Positions 46,132-55,502 of a DNA stretch of 64,000 nt are shown piece by piece. A program made the position numbers and the translations under genes. The stretch is from Sinisalibacter lacisalsi (lineage in GTDB: Bacteria > Pseudomonadota > Alphaproteobacteria > Rhodobacterales > Rhodobacteraceae). The stretch's first letter is position 1. The number at the start of each line of letters is the position of its first letter. The notes under the pieces are model-generated. The model worked only from the letters and a program-made list of their open reading frames with translations, searched no databases and was not told the DNA's origin. The stretch is taken from the NCBI RefSeq assembly GCF_014640115.1, contig NZ_BMGI01000004.1:62001-126000 (forward strand), written 5' to 3'.

Positions 46132-46629
46132 TCAGAGCCCCCAGGCGGCCCCGAGCGCGAGGTAGAACACCAGCGCACCGCCGAGGCAGAGACCCATGGG
46201 AAAATCCTTGCGCTGCCAGCTTTCCCAGCCCGGCGTGCGCGCCCGCACCCAGCCCGAGGCCCGCGCGATGCGGTGGACGGCGAAGCCGGCGAGCACCACG
46301 GCGGCGAAGAGATAGCCGAACATGATGAGGTCTTCGCGCAGCACGAACGGGGCCATGGCGGCGGCGAATTTCGCGTCGCCCGCGCCCATCAGCCCGGCGG
46401 CGTTGGCCACGAAGCCGAGCACCAGCACCACGACGAGATGAACCCAGCGCCAGGCCCAGGCCTCGAGCGGCAGCGCCACCAGCCCGACCACCGCGAAGAC
46501 GGCGACGAGCGCCATCACCGCCTTGTTGGGGATCTTCATCCGCGCCATGTCCGACCACGCCACCCAGATCGCGATCGGGATCGCGAAGGGCAGGAACCAC
46601 AGGGCGGCAGAGGCGGTCTGCGCGGTCAT
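46132..46629 (-). CDS. cpaA: Prepilin peptidase (TadV/CpaA)
   Basis: This 165-residue inner membrane aspartic peptidase cleaves the short leader of Flp prepilins. The two catalytic aspartates are in WSDMARMKIPN near residue 27 and GAGDAKF near residue 90; about four to five membrane segments are visible. It is the last gene of the Tad operon on this strand, beginning 4 bases after the tadD-like stop at 46634. Confidence 0.9.
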   Translation of the reverse strand: MTAQTASAALWFLPFAIPIAIWVAWSDMARMKIPNKAVMALVAVFAVVGLVALPLEAWAWRWVHLVVVLVLGFVANAAGLMGAGDAKFAAAMAPFVLREDLIMFGYLFAAVVLAGFAVHRIARASGWVRARTPGWESWQRKDFPMGLCLGGALVFYLALGAAWGL

Positions 46630-46633
46630 CGGC

Positions 46634-47497
46634 TCAGCCGCGCTGCACGTTCGCCTCAAGCGCGCGCAGGGCGCGCACGGCGGCGTCGAAGTGCTGCGGG
46701 TGGGTGTCGATCGCCTCTTCGAGCAGGGTCTTGCCCATGGTGAGATCGCCCTGCTTGATTGCGGCGAGGGCGAGGGTGTGCAGGAGCTGCGCGCGTTCGG
46801 TCTGGCTGCCGGCGAGCACCGGCATGTCGTATTTGCGCTGGGCGCCGCGTGCCATCATCAGGTTGTTCTTGGCGGTGAACATGCCGTCGTCGTAGGTGAT
46901 TGCTTCGAGGAAGAGCTTTTCGGCGCCGGTGAAATCGCCGCGCGTGAGCTTGGAATAGCCCCAGTTGTTGAGAACCCGCGCGGGGTTGGTGGTCAGCCCG
47001 ATCGCGGTTTCATAGAAACTGTCGGCCTTTTTCCAATCCTCGCCCGCGTCGGCCACCATCGCCTCGAGCCGGTAGCGGTCATAGGTTTCGACGGTGGGGG
47101 GAATCCGGTTGAGCACGTCTTCCGCCTTGGCCCAGTCGCCGGCGCGGATCAGCGCGTCGGCGTATTCCACCTGGTCGTTCGGTGTAGACTCGGCGCTGGC
47201 CACTACCTCGGCCCAGACCCGCGCTGCCTCGCTCGGCTTTTTCGCACGCACCAGCGATTGCGCGAGCCCGCGCTTGAGGTCGACCCGGTCGGGGTTCACC
47301 TGAACCGAGCGGCTGAAATAGGCCACCGCCTCGTTCGGGTCGCCGGCCTGGAGCATGATGTCGTTGAGCCCGGTCGCGTCGATCACGTTCACGCCGGCGA
47401 CGGCGCGCTCCACTTCCTCGTCGCTCATCTGGCTTTCACAGCCCGACAGCGCCACCGCGCTGCCGAAGCAGAGGGCAAAAACATAAGTATGGCGCAT
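46634..47497 (-). CDS. tadD: TadD-like TPR lipoprotein, second
   Basis: This 287-residue protein has a lipoprotein signal (MRHTYVFALCFGSAVALSGC, lipobox LSGC) followed by tetratricopeptide repeats from about residue 45 (PNEAVAYFSRSVQVNPDRVDL and so on). TadD proteins act as pilotins or assembly factors for the Tad secretin. The ATG at 47497 is 42 bases after the preceding TPR gene, in a two-gene set of similar proteins. Confidence 0.88.
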   Translation of the reverse strand: MRHTYVFALCFGSAVALSGCESQMSDEEVERAVAGVNVIDATGLNDIMLQAGDPNEAVAYFSRSVQVNPDRVDLKRGLAQSLVRAKKPSEAARVWAEVVASAESTPNDQVEYADALIRAGDWAKAEDVLNRIPPTVETYDRYRLEAMVADAGEDWKKADSFYETAIGLTTNPARVLNNWGYSKLTRGDFTGAEKLFLEAITYDDGMFTAKNNLMMARGAQRKYDMPVLAGSQTERAQLLHTLALAAIKQGDLTMGKTLLEEAIDTHPQHFDAAVRALRALEANVQRG

Positions 47498-47539
47498 TTG
47501 CCTGCGTCCTTTTTCCTGCTCGTCGGCGCTTCGCGTTTT

Positions 47540-48115
47540 TTATTGCTGCGCGAGGAGCAGGTAATCTCCCTGGCCTCTGCGCATCAGTGCGAATGTCGCC
47601 TTATCGGGGTCATCATACGAAATGTTTTCGGCTTTTGCGAGCGCCAAGGTGAGGTTGTCGCGGATCGAGTCGGTTTTGCCACTGTCGAGCCCGAACGCCA
47701 CCCGGAACACCCGCGCGGCCTCCGCCACCTTGCCGCGTTCGATCAGCACCACGCCGAGGTTGTTCCAGGCCGCGGCGAAGCTCGCGTCTTTCTCGGTGGC
47801 CTGGCGGAGCAGGGTTTCGGCCTGCCCGAGACGGCCGAGCATGAGGTTGGCCGAGCCCAGTGCCGAGAGCACGTCGACGGTGATGCCCTGTTCGGCCGCC
47901 GAGCGGGTGTAGAACTTCAGCGCCAGTTCGTATTCGCGCGCCGCCATCAGCCGATGTCCTACGATCAGCCCGTCGACGCTGTCTTCCCCCATTGGCTGCG
48001 CGTCGGGGGCGTAGGCCCCGCCGCCGCGGTTGCCCAGGCCGTCGGCTTCGTCGCAAGCCGAAAGCGCCAGCAGAAATGCCAGCGCCGTCGACCATGTTAT
48101 GCCCCGATGTGCGAT
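47540..48115 (-). CDS. TadD-like TPR lipoprotein with apparent non-standard start
   Basis: The TPR part (EYELALKFYTRSAAEQG, AETLLRQATEKDASFAAAWNNLG) is clear. The first in-frame ATG (47992) would leave 150 residues without any export signal. Upstream codons in the same frame, uninterrupted back to 48145, encode IAHRGITWSTALAFLLALSAC, a complete lipoprotein signal with lipobox LSAC. No ATG, GTG or TTG occurs there. An ATC at 48115, four bases after GAGGG, is the best placed initiator and gives a 191-residue protein; an ATA at 48100 is a weaker candidate. A sequencing or recent mutation could also have removed a normal start. tadC ends 7 bases upstream. Confidence 0.65.
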   Translation of the reverse strand: MAHRGITWSTALAFLLALSACDEADGLGNRGGGAYAPDAQPMGEDSVDGLIVGHRLMAAREYELALKFYTRSAAEQGITVDVLSALGSANLMLGRLGQAETLLRQATEKDASFAAAWNNLGVVLIERGKVAEAARVFRVAFGLDSGKTDSIRDNLTLALAKAENISYDDPDKATFALMRRGQGDYLLLAQQ

Positions 48116-48122
48116 GCTGCCC

Positions 48123-49097
48123 TCAGAAACTGATGTTTTCCAACGTCACGTAGACCTCGTAGACCGACGGCCCGATCAGGATGATCAGCAGCGGCGGCAC
48201 GGTCAGCATCATTGTGGCAAGGGTCATCTTCGTGGGCAAGGTATTTGCCTTCTCCTCGGCGCGCATGACCCGTTTGTCGCGCATTTCGCCCGAATAGACG
48301 CGCAGCGCCTCGGCGATCGAGGTGCCGAAGGTGGCGGACTGGATCATCACGGTGGCAAAACTGGCGACGTCCGACACGCCGGAGCGCTCGCCGAAGTCGC
48401 GCATCACCTGCGCGCGGTCCTTGCCGGCTTTCATCTCGTGGGCGACGATCTCGAATTCCTCGCCGAGCGCGGGAAAGCCCAGCCGGATTTCCTTGGCGAC
48501 GCGGATGATAGCCTGGTCGAAGGACTGGCCTGCCTCGACGCAGACCAGCAGCATGTCGAGCGCATCGGGAAAGCCGTTGACGATCTCTTCCTGGCGTGCC
48601 TCGACACGGCGGGTGACCCAGTATTTCGGCGCCATGTAGCCGACCGCGCCGGGGATCAGGATCGACAGGATCGTGGCCTGTGTCGACGGATCGCCGGTGG
48701 CGGATTTGAGCACGGCGTAGCCGACGCCGAGCAGCAGAAAGATGATGCCGAGGGAGAACTGGGCGAAGTGAAAGCTGCGCACCGCGTTCTTGCCCGGATA
48801 CCCCGCCCGCAACAGCCTGAGCTGGATTGCGGAATATTCTTCCTTGTCCTTCGGTTCGAGGAAGGCGGCGTATTTTTTCAGCTTGTCGGGCGCGTTGGAA
48901 TGGGCGCGCAGCGATTTCTTGTTCTCTTCCTTCGCCGTTTCATTGGCGGAGCGCTTGAGCTTGTCGAGCGGGTCTTCCGGCCGCTTGAGCATCATCGGCA
49001 GCACGGCGACGACGAGCAGAAGCCCGAGCGCGCCCACCGCGATCAGCGGGCCGAGCGGGCCGAGCATGTTGGTGAGCATCGTGTTGAGCGCGTCCAT
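48123..49097 (-). CDS. tadC: TadC inner membrane protein
   Basis: This 324-residue GspF-type inner membrane platform protein of the Tad pilus has membrane segments near both ends (LIAVGALGLLLVVAVLPMML; TKMTLATMMLTVPPLLIILIG) and the T2SSF domain between (PDALDMLLVCVEAGQSFDQAIIRVA). It partners with TadB, whose gene ends 9 bases upstream. Confidence 0.93.
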   Translation of the reverse strand: MDALNTMLTNMLGPLGPLIAVGALGLLLVVAVLPMMLKRPEDPLDKLKRSANETAKEENKKSLRAHSNAPDKLKKYAAFLEPKDKEEYSAIQLRLLRAGYPGKNAVRSFHFAQFSLGIIFLLLGVGYAVLKSATGDPSTQATILSILIPGAVGYMAPKYWVTRRVEARQEEIVNGFPDALDMLLVCVEAGQSFDQAIIRVAKEIRLGFPALGEEFEIVAHEMKAGKDRAQVMRDFGERSGVSDVASFATVMIQSATFGTSIAEALRVYSGEMRDKRVMRAEEKANTLPTKMTLATMMLTVPPLLIILIGPSVYEVYVTLENISF

Positions 49098-49106
49098 GTC
49101 GTGACC

Positions 49107-50075
49107 TCAGACCTTGATGTCGACGAGCGACCGCATGACGAAGACGTTCGCCACGAGGAACGCCCCGGCGACCAGCGCGGCGGGGATGAAGACGGCGGTT
49201 TCCTTCACGTCGTCGTAGTAATTGGGCTGGATCACGTTGATCATCACCAGCGCCACCAGCGGGAAGCCCGACAGGAAGGTGCCCGACCACTTGGCCTCGG
49301 CGGTGATCGCCTTGACCCGGCGAAACAGCTTGAAGCGAGCGCGGATCACCTTCGACAGGCCTTCGAGGATCTCGGCGAGGTTGCCGCCCGATTGCTGCTG
49401 GATCGAGACCGCGACGGCGAGGAAGCGCAGATCCTGCATGTCCATTCGTTCGGCGAGGTGCTTGAGGCTTTCGGCCACGTCGCGCCCATAGGCGCTTTCG
49501 TCGGCGATCACGCCCATCTCCGAGCCGAGCGGATCGGGCACCTCGCGCGAGACGATCTGCACCGCCGAGGAGAACGGGTGGCCAACGCGCAGGGAGCGCA
49601 CCATCAGTTCCACCGCGTCGGGCAGTTGCTCCTCGATCATCGAGAGGCGCTTCTTGGCCTTGTTGTTGATCCAGACGTAGACGCCGCCGAAGCCCATCGC
49701 CAGCGCGAGAACGATGCGCACCGCGCCGCCGGCGGAGGTGCCCACGGTGAGTCCGATGTAGGCCACGAAGGACACGCCGACCATCAGCATGATGATCTGC
49801 CTCGGCGTGAAGGCGATATTGGCCTTTTGCGCCTTCTCCGCCAGCAGCGAATAGAGCGGGATGCCCTTCGCGTTCATGTGCTGGTGCATCTCCTTGCGGA
49901 GCTGTTCGAGCACCTGCTCGCGCGCGGCGCCCTTCTCGAGCATCTCGAGGCGGCGGTTCACCCGGTTGTTGAGCGAGATGGATTTGCCGAAGACGGTCAG
50001 GTAGATGCCCTCGACGAGCACGATCACGGCGATGAAGATCAGACCGTAGATCAGGGGTTCTGCGCTGAGGACCAT
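49107..50075 (-). CDS. tadB: TadB inner membrane protein
   Basis: This 322-residue GspF-type inner membrane protein of the Tad machine has an N-terminal segment (LIYGLIFIAVIVLVEGIYL), two further segments, and the T2SSF domain with EEQLPDAVELMVRSLRVGHPFSSAV and SIQQQSGGNLAEIL. ATG 50075 is chosen because the membrane segment begins at once; upstream codons overlap tadA. tadA ends 5 bases before it. Confidence 0.93.
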   Translation of the reverse strand: MVLSAEPLIYGLIFIAVIVLVEGIYLTVFGKSISLNNRVNRRLEMLEKGAAREQVLEQLRKEMHQHMNAKGIPLYSLLAEKAQKANIAFTPRQIIMLMVGVSFVAYIGLTVGTSAGGAVRIVLALAMGFGGVYVWINNKAKKRLSMIEEQLPDAVELMVRSLRVGHPFSSAVQIVSREVPDPLGSEMGVIADESAYGRDVAESLKHLAERMDMQDLRFLAVAVSIQQQSGGNLAEILEGLSKVIRARFKLFRRVKAITAEAKWSGTFLSGFPLVALVMINVIQPNYYDDVKETAVFIPAALVAGAFLVANVFVMRSLVDIKV

Positions 50076-50080
50076 GCGGG

Positions 50081-51574
50081 CTACTCCAGGGAGACGGGTT
50101 CGAAGAGCGAGGCGGGCAGATCGTAGCCCCACTGGCGGAAGCGTTCGGAGTAATGCGAGCGCACCCCGGTGGCGGTGAAATGCCCGAGGATCTTGCCGTC
50201 GGGTTCGAGCCCGACGCGCTGGAAGCGGAACACCTCCTGCATCGAGAGCACGTCGCCCTCCATGCCGGTCACCTCGGTGATCGAAGTCATCCGGCGCGAG
50301 CCGTCCTGCAGGCGGCTGGCCTGCACGATGAGATGCACGGCCGAAGCGATCTGCGCGCGCATCGCCTTCAGCGGCATCTCGATGCCGGCCATCGACACCA
50401 TGTTTTCAAGGCGGCTGACCGCGTCGCGGGCGTTGTTGGCGTGGATCGTGGTCATCGAACCGTCGTGGCCGGTGTTCATAGCCTGCAGCATGTCGATCAC
50501 CTCCTCGCCGCGCGTCTCGCCGACGATGATGCGGTCGGGGCGCATCCTCAGCGCGTTGCGCAGGCAATCACGCTGGGTGACCGCGCCCTTGCCCTCGACG
50601 TTGGCGGGGCGGCTTTCCATCCGGCCGACGTGGGTTTGCTGAAGTTGCAGTTCGGCCGTGTCTTCGATGGTGAGAATGCGCTCGCTGTCGTCGATGAAGG
50701 ATGACAGGGCGTTGAGCGTGGTTGTCTTGCCCGAGCCGGTGCCGCCCGAGACGATGATGTTGAGCCGGCAGGCGACCGCGGCCTGAAGGTAGGCCGCCAT
50801 CTCCTCGGAAAAGGCGCCGAAGCGCACCAGGTCGTCGATCCCGAGCTTGTCTTTCTTGAACTTGCGGATCGAGACCAGCGAGCCGTCGACGGCCACCGGC
50901 GGCACCATGGCGTTGAAGCGCGAGCCGTCGGCGAGGCGGGCGTCGACGTAAGGATTGCTCTCGTCGACCCGGCGGCCGACCGCGGAGACGATCTTGTCGA
51001 TGATGCGCAGCAGGTGGCGCTCGTCCTTGAAGGTCACGTCGGTGAGGGTGAGCTTGCCGTCGCGTTCGACGAAGATCTGGTGCGGACCGTTGACGAGGAT
51101 ATCGTTGACGCTGTCGTCCTTGAGCAGCGGCTCGAGCGGACCGAGGCCGGTGACCTCGTCGAACAGCTCCTTGTTGAGCTGGGTGCGTTCCTCGCGGTTG
51201 AGGACGACGTTCATCTCCTCCAGCGCCTCGACGGCCAGATCGGTTATCTCGGCGCGCAGATCGCGCTCGGAGGCGGTTTCCAGCGCCGAGAGGTTCAGGT
51301 TGTCGAGCAGGTACTTGTGCAGCTCGCCCTTGATCTCGCCGAGCCGTTCCTTGCGCTTGCGTTCCTTGTCGGGCGCGGGGGCCTGCGTGGGCGCGCGTTT
51401 TTCACGGCGGTGCACCGCGGCCTTGGGCGCGGCGCCGGCGGCTGCGGCTGCGGCGGGGCGCGCGCTCTGCGGCGCCGGGCTTGCCGGCGCGGCGGGGGCG
51501 GCGGCGTGCAGCTTTTGCCTGGCCCCGGCATCGGCGGGCTTGGTCAATCCCGATTTCTTGTAACGCGAAAACAC
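50081..51574 (-). CDS. tadA: TadA/CpaF pilus ATPase
   Basis: This 497-residue secretion ATPase powers Flp pilus extension and retraction. After a disordered Ala/Pro-rich N-terminus (about 60 residues), it has the helical and PAS-like N-domain and the RecA-like core with Walker A SGGTGSGKTTTLNAL, Asp box (ILTIEDTAELQL), Walker B-type MRPDRIIVGETRGEE and His box MTTIHANNARDA. The start codon is a GTG behind AGGAGG. It precedes tadB. Confidence 0.95.
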   Translation of the reverse strand: MFSRYKKSGLTKPADAGARQKLHAAAPAAPASPAPQSARPAAAAAAGAAPKAAVHRREKRAPTQAPAPDKERKRKERLGEIKGELHKYLLDNLNLSALETASERDLRAEITDLAVEALEEMNVVLNREERTQLNKELFDEVTGLGPLEPLLKDDSVNDILVNGPHQIFVERDGKLTLTDVTFKDERHLLRIIDKIVSAVGRRVDESNPYVDARLADGSRFNAMVPPVAVDGSLVSIRKFKKDKLGIDDLVRFGAFSEEMAAYLQAAVACRLNIIVSGGTGSGKTTTLNALSSFIDDSERILTIEDTAELQLQQTHVGRMESRPANVEGKGAVTQRDCLRNALRMRPDRIIVGETRGEEVIDMLQAMNTGHDGSMTTIHANNARDAVSRLENMVSMAGIEMPLKAMRAQIASAVHLIVQASRLQDGSRRMTSITEVTGMEGDVLSMQEVFRFQRVGLEPDGKILGHFTATGVRSHYSERFRQWGYDLPASLFEPVSLE

Positions 51575-51585
51575 CTTCGGGCCTC

Positions 51586-52836
51586 CTATTTCGCTGCCGC
51601 TTCGGCGGAAACGCTGATTTCGTGCAGCGACTTGGCGATTTTAATGATGTCCTTGCGCAGGGCCAGCTTGGCGTTGTTTTCCGCCAGCGGCAGGCCATGG
51701 TCGCAGGCTTGCGTGACCGGCTTGCCGCCATCCGAAAGCTGCACGCCGATCTCGATGTCGAGGCTCTCGGCCATGCGCTTCACCCGGCCCTTGCCCGACA
51801 GGTCGGTGAATTTCGGCGCGCGGTTGAGCACGAAGCGCATCTTGTTGAAGGGCAGGTCTTCCGACTTGAGCAGGCGGATCATCCGCAGCGTGTTCTGCGC
51901 AGAGCGCATGTCGAGCTCGATCGGCGTGAAGTAGACATCGGCGGCGTTCAGCACCGTCTCGGTCCACATCACCAGCGTCGTCGGCATGTCGATCACGACG
52001 TAATCGAAATAGGCCCGCGCCATGTCGATGATCCGCTGGATATCCTCGCTCGAGACGAGGTCGAGCGGCAGCATCTCGCCTGGCGCGGTGAGCACGTGGA
52101 GCTTGTCGTTGAACGAGACCAGCGCGGCCTGGAAGCTTTCCTCGTCCGCCGTTTCGGTGTCCGACAGTAGCTCATAAACCGCATCGCGCCGGGGCAGGTC
52201 GAGATAGGTCGAAACCGAGCCGGTCTGCAGATCGAGGTCGATCAGGCAGACCCGCGGCGGCTTGTCCTTGTCGATATTGGCCAGTTCCCAGGCGAGGTTG
52301 ACGGCGAAGGTGGTCGCGCCCACGCCGCCGGCGAGGCCGTGCACGCCGAACACCGCGCCGGAATGGCCGCCGCCGTGCTTCTGCAGCGCCGGTTGCGCGG
52401 GCTGCGGCGGGGCCTCCGGCTCGGGTTCGGGGCGGCGCAGCCGCTCGATCGCATCGTGCAGGGCGCCCTCGGGCAGCGGGTAGGGGACGAACTCCTCCGC
52501 GCCCATCTTCAAGAGCTGGTGCAGGGCGATCGGGCTCACCTCCTCGGCGATCACGATGGCCTTGATCTTGCGCTTCGCGGCCTGGCGGATCACCTCGGCG
52601 AAGCGGGCAAGATCGGCTTCGTCGCGGTCGTCCATCGCGACGGCGATGAACTCCAGCGTATCCGACTCGGGCTGGCCGAAGAATGCCAGTGCGTCCTCCA
52701 CGGTCAGGTCGCCCCAGCCTTCGCCGAGCTCCGTCTCCATGTCTTCGATCAGGAGGTCGAATTCCTGAACGTCCCGCGAGATCGTGCATGCGATGATTGG
52801 CGCCGGATCTCGCTGGATGGCCGCGTTCCCACTCAT
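51586..52836 (-). CDS. tadZ: TadZ/CpaE localisation ATPase
   Basis: This 416-residue protein has an N-terminal receiver-like domain without a clear phosphorylation site and a C-terminal ParA/MinD-type ATPase domain with a deviant Walker A (LAGGVGATTFAVNLAWEL). TadZ places the Tad machine at the cell pole in related systems. The gene heads the tadZ-A-B-C group; a 292-base gap upstream (52837-53128) should hold its promoter. Confidence 0.92.
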   Translation of the reverse strand: MSGNAAIQRDPAPIIACTISRDVQEFDLLIEDMETELGEGWGDLTVEDALAFFGQPESDTLEFIAVAMDDRDEADLARFAEVIRQAAKRKIKAIVIAEEVSPIALHQLLKMGAEEFVPYPLPEGALHDAIERLRRPEPEPEAPPQPAQPALQKHGGGHSGAVFGVHGLAGGVGATTFAVNLAWELANIDKDKPPRVCLIDLDLQTGSVSTYLDLPRRDAVYELLSDTETADEESFQAALVSFNDKLHVLTAPGEMLPLDLVSSEDIQRIIDMARAYFDYVVIDMPTTLVMWTETVLNAADVYFTPIELDMRSAQNTLRMIRLLKSEDLPFNKMRFVLNRAPKFTDLSGKGRVKRMAESLDIEIGVQLSDGGKPVTQACDHGLPLAENNAKLALRKDIIKIAKSLHEISVSAEAAAK

Positions 52837-53128
52837 ATGCCTCGTTCCTTTTGCTGAGGGTGCGGCCGGTTACGGTGGCCCGGGTTTTCCCGTGACCATC
52901 CGGCGCACCCCCCGTGCGACTCGCACACGGGTCTGCTCGTTACGGGGAACAACGTCGCAATCAATCTCGGCAACATTACGGCGGAAAGCGCGAAATTATG
53001 CGGTCTTTCGACACGAACCGCCGGGTGCCGAGCGGGCTGTTTCCGGCTTGCCAACTCTGCCCGGACGCAAACGGCCGACACGAACGGTCGGCCGGTGCGC
53101 TTCTGTGAGGTGCGACGTGGCGGCGGCC

Positions 53129-53791
53129 TCAGCCGCCCCCATCGAGCAACCCGCTGCCGCCGCCGCAGTTCGAGCCGCATTCCGTCGCGGAGTCGACGTA
53201 TTCGCGCCAGACAACGCGGGCGTATTTTCCGTTCAGGATCAGCGGGTGATCCTGCACGAAGCCGGAAACCTCGGTCACGGTGCGCCGGTTGCGGCGCTCG
53301 CGGTCTTGCGTGTTCACGAGTGGCCGGGTTTCGCCGTAGGAGACCATCGCCTCGAGCCGCGAGCGGCTCACGCCGCGGCTGGCGAGGTGGTTCACCACCG
53401 CCTGCGCCCGGCGCAGGCCGAGCGACTTGTTGTAGGCGTGCGAGCCGACGAGATCGGTGTGGCCGTAGACGCGGAAACGCACCTCGGGGAACTGGCGGAT
53501 GAAATGGGCCTGACGGTCGAGCGCCGCGCGGGCCTGGGCGTCGAGCGTGGCGGAGTTGAACGCGAAGGTGATGGTGTCGGGCACTTCCTTCGCGAAACGC
53601 TCGGCGAGGCTGATCACGTAGATCTTTTCGCCGGTGTGGTAGGCGGTGTTGTTGGCCGTCGCGTCGCCGAAACTTCCCTGGTCGAGCCCGCTGCCGGCCT
53701 CGCCGTAGTTCGACAGGGTTTCCTCGCAGCCCGCGAGCAGGGCGATCACCGCGGTGGCCGCGACGAGAGATTTCACCGGGGTCATGGCCAT
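53129..53791 (-). CDS. OmpA-family lipoprotein of the Tad locus
   Basis: This 220-residue protein has lipobox LLAGC after a signal peptide and an OmpA C-terminal peptidoglycan-binding domain (TITFAFNSATLDAQARAALD, YGHTDLVGSHAYNKSLGLRRAQAV). Such proteins sit between the secretin and tadZ in Rhodobacterales Tad loci and may anchor the secretin to the wall. ATG 53791 follows GGAGGATTGATC and lies 2 bases after the rcpA stop. The C-terminus has a Cys pair in ECGSNCGGG. Confidence 0.85.
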   Translation of the reverse strand: MAMTPVKSLVAATAVIALLAGCEETLSNYGEAGSGLDQGSFGDATANNTAYHTGEKIYVISLAERFAKEVPDTITFAFNSATLDAQARAALDRQAHFIRQFPEVRFRVYGHTDLVGSHAYNKSLGLRRAQAVVNHLASRGVSRSRLEAMVSYGETRPLVNTQDRERRNRRTVTEVSGFVQDHPLILNGKYARVVWREYVDSATECGSNCGGGSGLLDGGG

Positions 53792-53793
53792 GA

Positions 53794-55233
53794 TCAATCC
53801 TCCATCACGTAGCCGTAGGAACCGCCGAAATCCTGCTGCGCCACCTCGCCGGCCGCGCCGGTGGTTGGCCGGTTGGGCGCGGCGGTGCGCCCGTAGAGGA
53901 ACAGGTCGGCTTCCGAGGGCGGCCGGATCCGGTCGGTCGGCAGCGCCAGGGCCTCGCCGCGCGTTGGCGTGACCAGGTGCGGCGTGATGATGATCACCAG
54001 TTCCGATTGCGACCGCTCGTAATCGACGGAGCGGAACAGCGCGCCGAGGATCGGGATATCGCCGAGCCAGGGCACCTGTCCGTTGAGATCGCGGAAATCG
54101 TCCTGCAGAAGCCCGGCGATGGCGAAGCTCTGGCCATCGCGCATCTCGACGGTGGTCGAGGTTTCGCGCCGCTTGAACGAGTTCACGGTGAAGTTGCCCG
54201 AGCCGAAGGAGGCGGCATTGTCGAGCGCCGAGACCGCAGCGTTGAGTTCGAGGTTGATGATGTCGCCGTCGACGACGCGCGGCGTGAACTCGAGTTCGAC
54301 GCCGAATGGCTTGTAGTCGATGAACACCCCGCCGTCCTCGTCCTGCACCGGGACGGGATATTCGCCGCCGGCGAGGAACCTGGCCCGCTGGCCGGAGAGC
54401 GCGGTGAGGTTGGGTTCGGCCAGCGTGCGCACCATGCCCTTGTTTTCAAGGGCTTCCAGCATCACCTGGAATTGCAGCGCGCCGGTGCCGAGGCCGAAGC
54501 CGAAGGCCCCTGCGCGGTCGTTGTTGGAGGCCACCCCGAGCGGATTGCCCACGGTGCTGCCGGAAAAGCTGGTGCCGCCGGTGAGGTTGCCGGTGCCGAA
54601 GGCCAGCCCCGCACCGATGCCGGTGCCCGCCAGTTCGCCGCCGAAGCCGAGCGATGTCGAGAGGCTTTTCGTCACCGAGCGCTGCATTTCGGCGAAGCGC
54701 ACCTTGAGCATGACCTGCTGGGTGCCGCCGACGCTCATCAGGTTCGAGATCCGGTCGGGGGCATAGCGATTGGCCAGGTCGAGGGCGCGATCGAGCGCCG
54801 AGGCCGAGCTGACCGTGCCCGAAAGCACGATCCCGTCATTGGCCGTGCGCACCTCGATGTTCTCGCCGGGCAGGATCTGGCGCAGCCGTTCCTTGAACTC
54901 GGTGATATCGGGCGAGACCTGCACCTCGACGTTGGCGATCAGCGTGCCGTCGGGGGCGAGCAGGGTGAGCGTGGTGCGCCCTGGGGCCTTGCCGAGCACG
55001 TAGATCGTGCGGTCCGAGAGCGTCGATATGTCGGCGATGCCGGGGTTGGCGATCGAAAGCTCGGCGAAGGGCTCGTCGCTTTCCACCACCACGGCGCGGT
55101 TCATCGGCACGCTCAGCGAACTCGATACCGCCCCGGACAGCACCCGAAGGCCTTGCGCGCCCGCGGCGCCGGTGTACGCCGACGCCAGGGTCAAGCCCAC
55201 GAGGGCCGCTCTAAAAGCGTTTTTGAATCTCAT
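53794..55233 (-). CDS. rcpA: RcpA/CpaC secretin
   Basis: This 479-residue protein is the outer membrane channel of the Tad pilus. A signal peptide (to about GAAGAQG) leads to the pilus-assembly N-terminal domain and a BON-like domain (IEVRTANDGIVLSGTVSS), then the secretin domain with EPNLTALSGQRARFLAGGEYPVPV and ELVIIITPHLV. A disordered C-terminal tail follows. ATG 55233 is chosen because the signal peptide begins there; the upstream frame has no signal. Confidence 0.93.
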   Translation of the reverse strand: MRFKNAFRAALVGLTLASAYTGAAGAQGLRVLSGAVSSSLSVPMNRAVVVESDEPFAELSIANPGIADISTLSDRTIYVLGKAPGRTTLTLLAPDGTLIANVEVQVSPDITEFKERLRQILPGENIEVRTANDGIVLSGTVSSASALDRALDLANRYAPDRISNLMSVGGTQQVMLKVRFAEMQRSVTKSLSTSLGFGGELAGTGIGAGLAFGTGNLTGGTSFSGSTVGNPLGVASNNDRAGAFGFGLGTGALQFQVMLEALENKGMVRTLAEPNLTALSGQRARFLAGGEYPVPVQDEDGGVFIDYKPFGVELEFTPRVVDGDIINLELNAAVSALDNAASFGSGNFTVNSFKRRETSTTVEMRDGQSFAIAGLLQDDFRDLNGQVPWLGDIPILGALFRSVDYERSQSELVIIITPHLVTPTRGEALALPTDRIRPPSEADLFLYGRTAAPNRPTTGAAGEVAQQDFGGSYGYVMED

Positions 55234-55457
55234 CGTGATCCTGCCTCTCCGATCACAGTTTCCGGGCGTGGCCCGCTGCCGATTGACGGCCGTTCTGCTC
55301 TGCTCTTGCCGCCCGCTTCGCGCGGGTCTGTGCAATTGGTCACTATCAGGATGCGCTACTTTTCTCTTTTTTGCAAGAATCAAGGGCTTGGGTCTCATTC
55401 TTGCTGCGTCCGGGGTGCAACACCGCAGCATTTCACCGGATGCCTGGCGCAAAATAT

Positions 55458-55482
55458 GGGGGCGGAGCACGCTCCACCCCCC
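55458..55482 (-). terminator. Hairpin terminator after cpaB
   Basis: On the minus strand, a GC-rich stem of about 11 bp with one G-T pair (55471-55481 with 55458-55468) is followed by ATATTTTGCG. It lies 20 bases beyond the cpaB stop and would partly separate flp-cpaB from the rcpA promoter region (55234-55457). Confidence 0.6.
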
Positions 55483-55502
55483 TGATTCTGCCCCGGTCTG
55501 GC

